A DNA stretch of 64,000 bases from Margaritispora aquatica (taxonomy: Eukaryota; Ascomycota; Leotiomycetes; Helotiales; Discinellaceae). Positions 60,568 through 64,000 of the stretch are shown piece after piece. Under the pieces are notes generated by a model. That model searched no databases. It was not told the DNA's origin and saw only the letters and a list, made by a program, of their open reading frames with translations. Position 1 is the stretch's first letter. Each line of letters starts with the position of its first letter. The DNA is taken from positions 2,370,340 to 2,434,339 of the forward strand of contig VJWN01000001.1 in NCBI GenBank assembly GCA_007644065.1, given 5' to 3'. The position numbers were made by a program, and so were the translations under genes.

Positions 60568-61961
60568 GGAAAGCGAAAATATGAGGAAAGACTAAGCCAG
60601 TACATAAAACGTTTCAAGCCTAGCTGCAATGGAAGGCGTTTACGGGCCAAAGAACGATGACTCTTGTGAGGCAGGTCGGAGGATGCGAAGGAAGAACAAA
60701 GGAAACAGCGTCTCCAAAAAAGCCCTAGGAAAGAGCTCTCAAAGAAGACAAATTTAAAGCTATTAGCTCGATCAGTCAATTCCTCTTTCTTCTCTGCAGA
60801 GTAAAGTTCTTAAAAATGAGCGAAGTTCCGTTTAAATAAGCCTCTGCTCACACTTCTCAACACCTAGGGGCAAAGATTCTAGTAATGTATAGAGGTAACG
60901 AAAGATATTCGCTTCGTCGTTATTGAAGACGCATCACCACGACGTACAAAATAACTTCGTACAAGAAAACCAAGAGCTTTTTCACGAGCATTTACGTGCT
61001 CTAGACCACAAAAACAACAGTGAGCCATTGACTCCGTTTGAGATGAGTGGGGCGTTATTCTCCCAGCTTTCCATGAGCATAAGGCACCACATTATCACTA
61101 GATAACATGCCCAACAACCCAATAGACAATTTGCGCCTTGAGACACGGCGTAGGGCTTTTATGAAGCTTTGAAATGCACGTGATGTATGTATAAGCGTAT
61201 GCAGCAAACAGGCGGCTGTTTTGGATCCCGTCAAGCCGACACAAGCAAGAGCTATCCTCGATGCAAGAACGAATAAATCGGAGTTAAAAGTACTTTCAGG
61301 GAAAAGCGACAAGAACACTAGATACTCCTTTAAAACGATGCGTATACTCAACATACGATCAGGCGGGCGTCTGACGACACATCATTCAAGTCTGTTCACA
61401 GCCCTGTTCTTTCAGGGCAAGTATGTACATCCAGCTATAAATACTGCAAAAATACTAGCAAAGAAGCCACAAGGGGGGGGATGGGGGGGGAGGGGGCAAA
61501 AGACGAAGGCTAGTCCGGGAGACTTGATATCACTTTAAGTTCTTTCTGCCGGATCTTCTGACTCGTGATGCGATGTCAGCAGTTTGAGCGGTTGGAGAGC
61601 GCATAATCTCATATGGACATGTAAAGGAAGATCAATATAATGAGGAGTCCCACCAATGAAATAATGAGAAAAAAATAGTAAGATGTAGGTATTTAATTCA
61701 AGTCGTAATAGAACTGCTTGTCTCTCTGTACCAAGGATATCGCCTAGATATCCTGAAAAGCCTACGTGTCCACGATACAGTTGGGGTGAACTGATGTTTC
61801 GTTTCATCTGGTCTTCAAACAGCACTCGCGTCCTTGGATGAAACGAGATCGCTCGCACCACACCACACATTGAAAAGCGACAAATGAGCCAGCAGCAAAT
61901 AAAACCACACTCTTATAGCTTATTCTTTCGCATCTGTTATTTCAAATAAAATTGAACCGCG
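60568..61961. other. Intergenic region with G-rich run, 1.4 kb
   Basis: No gene is supported. Contains G8-AT-G8-A-G5 at 61473-61496, and the promoter of the enoyl-CoA hydratase gene. Minus-strand frames (60489-60779, 61535-61870) show no domain. Confidence 0.45.
61473..61496 (+). repeat. G-rich run, G-quadruplex candidate
   Basis: Runs of 8, 8 and 5 guanines separated by two and one bases. Enough consecutive G to form an intramolecular quadruplex; also a likely polymerase-slippage site. Confidence 0.6.
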
Positions 61962-63011
61962 ATGTTGCGTTCAGAGAACAGACTTACAGTGCATAGCCAT
62001 CGAGGTTTAGCCGAGATGGATATCCTGAGAAACGCTTCGCCTGTGCTGGTTGAGATGAATGACCAAGGCGTCGCTGTATGTAAGTTTTGGTCCAAAATAA
62101 CACGCATATTGCTCTATAGAATCATAGTACTGACATACTCGTAGTAAAGCTCAACAGGCCCGAAAAGCGAAATTCTCTGTCCCAAAAGACAATAGATGCT
62201 CTCATATCAGCACTCAAGCTCGTCTCTGACGACCCAAAGATCAAAGTTATTGTGCTCACTGGATCTAAACCCTCGGGACCGTTTTCAGGCACGTGTTAAT
62301 TTCCTGCCAACACTCCCGCATAGAAGCAACGGGTGTGTATTTCGCTTAAAACACTAACACATCTCGCTCTAGCCGGAGCAGACCTCAGCGAGCTCAAACA
62401 CCTCACAACGGTCACCGCCCATCAAACGCAATACCTGCAGAATCTCAACACCGCAATATCCACCCTACAGAAGCCCATAATCGCCTGCGTCTCGGGCTTC
62501 GCCCTGGGCTCTGGCTTCGAGCTCGCCATGATGTGTGACATTCTTTACAGCAGCGACGATGCAAAGTTCAGTCTCCCTGAACTGACAGTCGGCACAATCC
62601 CCGGAATGGGTGGCACGCAGCGCCTGACGCGCGTGCTGGGCAAAGCGAAAGCGATGGACATGATCCTCACTTCAAGCACTGTATCCGGCAAGGAATTGCG
62701 GCGGTTAGGGCTTGTGGCGCAGACGTGGTGTGAGGAGGATTTGCTGATGGAAACGATGGCGGCGGCGCATAAGATTGCGGGATTATCGGTGCCAGTGGTT
62801 GCGCTTGCTAAGGCTGCGATTCTGAACGGTAAATTTTCTGAATCAATGGAACGCGCTTGTGCTGACAATTTGAGCAGCTGAGCAGACACACTTGGATGCT
62901 GGGCTGAAATATGAGAAGGCTCTTTACTTCAGCTCTTTTGCGCTTGAAGATAGAATTGAGGGCATGGCTGCTTTTATGGAGAAAAGAAAGCCTGCCTTTA
63001 ACAACAAGTAG
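61962..63011 (+). CDS. Enoyl-CoA hydratase/isomerase family protein (crotonase)
   Basis: Predicted 283 residues from exons 61962-62079, 62145-62288, 62373-62828 and 62878-63011; introns 65, 84 and 49 nt, all in frame. Intron 2 appears to be GC-AG (AG|GCACGT), which restores the conserved oxyanion-hole motif FSAGADLSEL. The second motif 'SGFALGSGFELAMMCD' follows, then 'FSLPELTVGTIPGMGGTQRL' with the catalytic Glu region, and the C-terminal 'EDRIEGMAAFMEKRKPAF'. These are all hallmarks of enoyl-CoA hydratases of fatty-acid or branched-chain amino-acid breakdown. The N-terminus (MLRSENRLTVHSHRG) is basic and could direct it to mitochondria. There is no C-terminal SKL peroxisome signal (ends FNNK). 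Met19 (in AEMDI) is an alternative start. Confidence 0.92.
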
Positions 63012-63393
63012 AGAAGTAACCACAAAATAAATCGAGTATCCCTGGTCTTCACGTCCACGAGGCTTGTAAATCATTCTGACGATTTGCCAACTTAAATAAG
63101 CTACTTGCAGCAAATATGATGTTCTCGAAGAAACTGTCTCAGAGGCAGTTCTGATGTAGGCAAATCGGCCTATGCTGGGATATTGCAAAAACTTGAGCGA
63201 TAAAGACAAATTGATCCAACTACTGACACGCTCATGAATACTCCATTCAAATGCACCTCCTATGTACGAACCTTGGAGAAGCTTTCAGCCGTTTCCGTAT
63301 TAGCCCACGAGACCGATCCTCCCAAAAATGCAATACCAAACAGCGATTAATTTTCTCCTCCTTACTAGGTATTTGTCGAATCTGTTTCATAAC
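63012..63393. other. Convergent intergenic region
   Basis: 382 bp between the 3' ends of the enoyl-CoA hydratase and AP-2 alpha genes. Nothing coding. Confidence 0.4.
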
Positions 63394-64000
63394 TCACGTG
63401 ACAAGTATATTTCCAAAAGCATCGGAAATTTCTCGTCTTGTGAGAGGCTCAACTACTTCGGGTTGTGTTGACCTCCCAAGCTCCAATCTCTCCTGCATGA
63501 TCTTTATGAGAATGGGAGGGACGCTTTCATCCGTCGCTCGTATCGTAAGTCGAATCATCTATACAATGTTAGTTTTTCATTGTTGACAATGTCTATGGGC
63601 AATATACCTGTGTCCCATAATTTGGTTCAAGACGTAGCAAGCAGCCAAATTTGCCTCCATCGCTAGTATGAAGCACACTTGCTCCTACAAAGTTCTTTTT
63701 GTTCGGATCCACTCCGTCAAGGATGCCCCACCTGAACCCATCAACTGTTCGCCTAATGAACATGTCGGTGAATTCCATCTCACTTCCTTTCCCGCCCTTG
63801 ACACCAAAGATTCGTTGAGCTTCACGTGGCGCACCACCAATCTGCTTCCATCGCTTAAAGAAGTCGTCTGCAGAAAGTTCTGCAGGATCCATGAATTTGT
63901 GGATCGTGATAGGCAGTTTTAATGTCAATGCCTGCAGCGCTCCGGCCAGGTAGCTTATCCTGATCGTTGGGCTCTTATCGAAGACTTTTTTAGCCTCAAA
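63394..64000 (-). CDS. AP-2 complex subunit alpha (alpha-adaptin), C-terminal end; 5' part off-window
   Basis: AP-2 alpha links clathrin, cargo and PtdIns(4,5)P2 in endocytosis at the plasma membrane; its C-terminal appendage recruits accessory proteins. The window holds the last 185 residues: exon 63608 to the right edge (131 codons, open at 64000) and exon 63558-63394, with a 49-nt intron (GTATAT...TATAG). Recognised sequence: 'LPITIHKFMDPAELSADDFF', 'KRWKQIGGAPREAQRIFG' and 'LLRLEPNYGTQMIRLTIRAT', the platform subdomain of the appendage. The protein ends 'FGNILVT'. The start and trunk lie beyond the window. Confidence 0.95.

Noticed and set aside
1..64000. tRNA, rRNA or CRISPR features
   Set aside because: No T-loop consensus, cloverleaf-like segment or regularly spaced repeat array was found by reading; a tRNAscan-type search was not possible.

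Overview
The window reads as nuclear DNA of a filamentous ascomycete. Most genes carry one to five short introns (41-114 nt) with GTRNGT-type donors, CTAAY-like branch sites and CAG/TAG acceptors. Housekeeping genes look fungal (VPS13, CCT gamma, AP-2 alpha), and there are fungal-specific families: Zn2Cys6 regulator, 2EXR-motif protein, Hce2/Ecp2-type secreted protein, NACHT-ankyrin NLR and a DHA1-type MFS transporter. A leotiomycete or related plant- or soil-associated fungus would fit, but the class is inference only.

Layout: 1-8505 (-) is most of VPS13, running off the left edge. It is divergent from a DUF3429/TMEM69-like membrane protein (9496-10672). A small orphan gene (12856-13401) follows, then a gene-poor stretch and a kinase-fold protein whose catalytic motifs are degenerate (16976-19069). 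A histidine phosphatase (20851-22558, -) and a broken cell-surface gene (23756-25499) come next. The housekeeping block contains a PRKRIP1/DUF1168 protein (26176-26775), CCT3 (26940-28858, -) and an SDR oxidoreductase (29294-30399, -).

From about 31 to 52 kb the window is accessory in character. It holds a secreted/type I membrane protein with an Ecm33-like look (31270-32828), a Zn2Cys6 regulator (34042-35392), a decayed gene (35911-36772), an ACC-synthase-like aminotransferase (37033-38600, -), a 417-bp hAT-type MITE with a perfect 8-bp target-site duplication (39142-39558), a 2026-residue NACHT-ankyrin protein (40145-46441), AT-rich gene-free DNA with a dispersed repeat, and an Hce2-type secreted protein (48764-49482). 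After a further gene-free 3.3 kb come an MFS transporter (52775-54373), a MYND-finger protein (54970-55682, -) divergent from a 2EXR protein (56069-57779), a secreted NTF2-like protein (58578-59126), a tentative membrane protein (59691-60567, -), an enoyl-CoA hydratase with a GC-AG intron (61962-63011) and the 3' end of AP-2 alpha adaptin (63394-64000, -).

How the genes work together: VPS13, AP-2 alpha and CCT3 are independent housekeeping functions. No biosynthetic gene cluster is evident. The most lineage-variable functions (immune-type NLR, secreted effector-like proteins, transporter, two decaying genes, MITE) are concentrated between 31 and 54 kb. All exon structures were derived by hand from splice signals and checked for an intact frame across junctions. 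No homology search was run.
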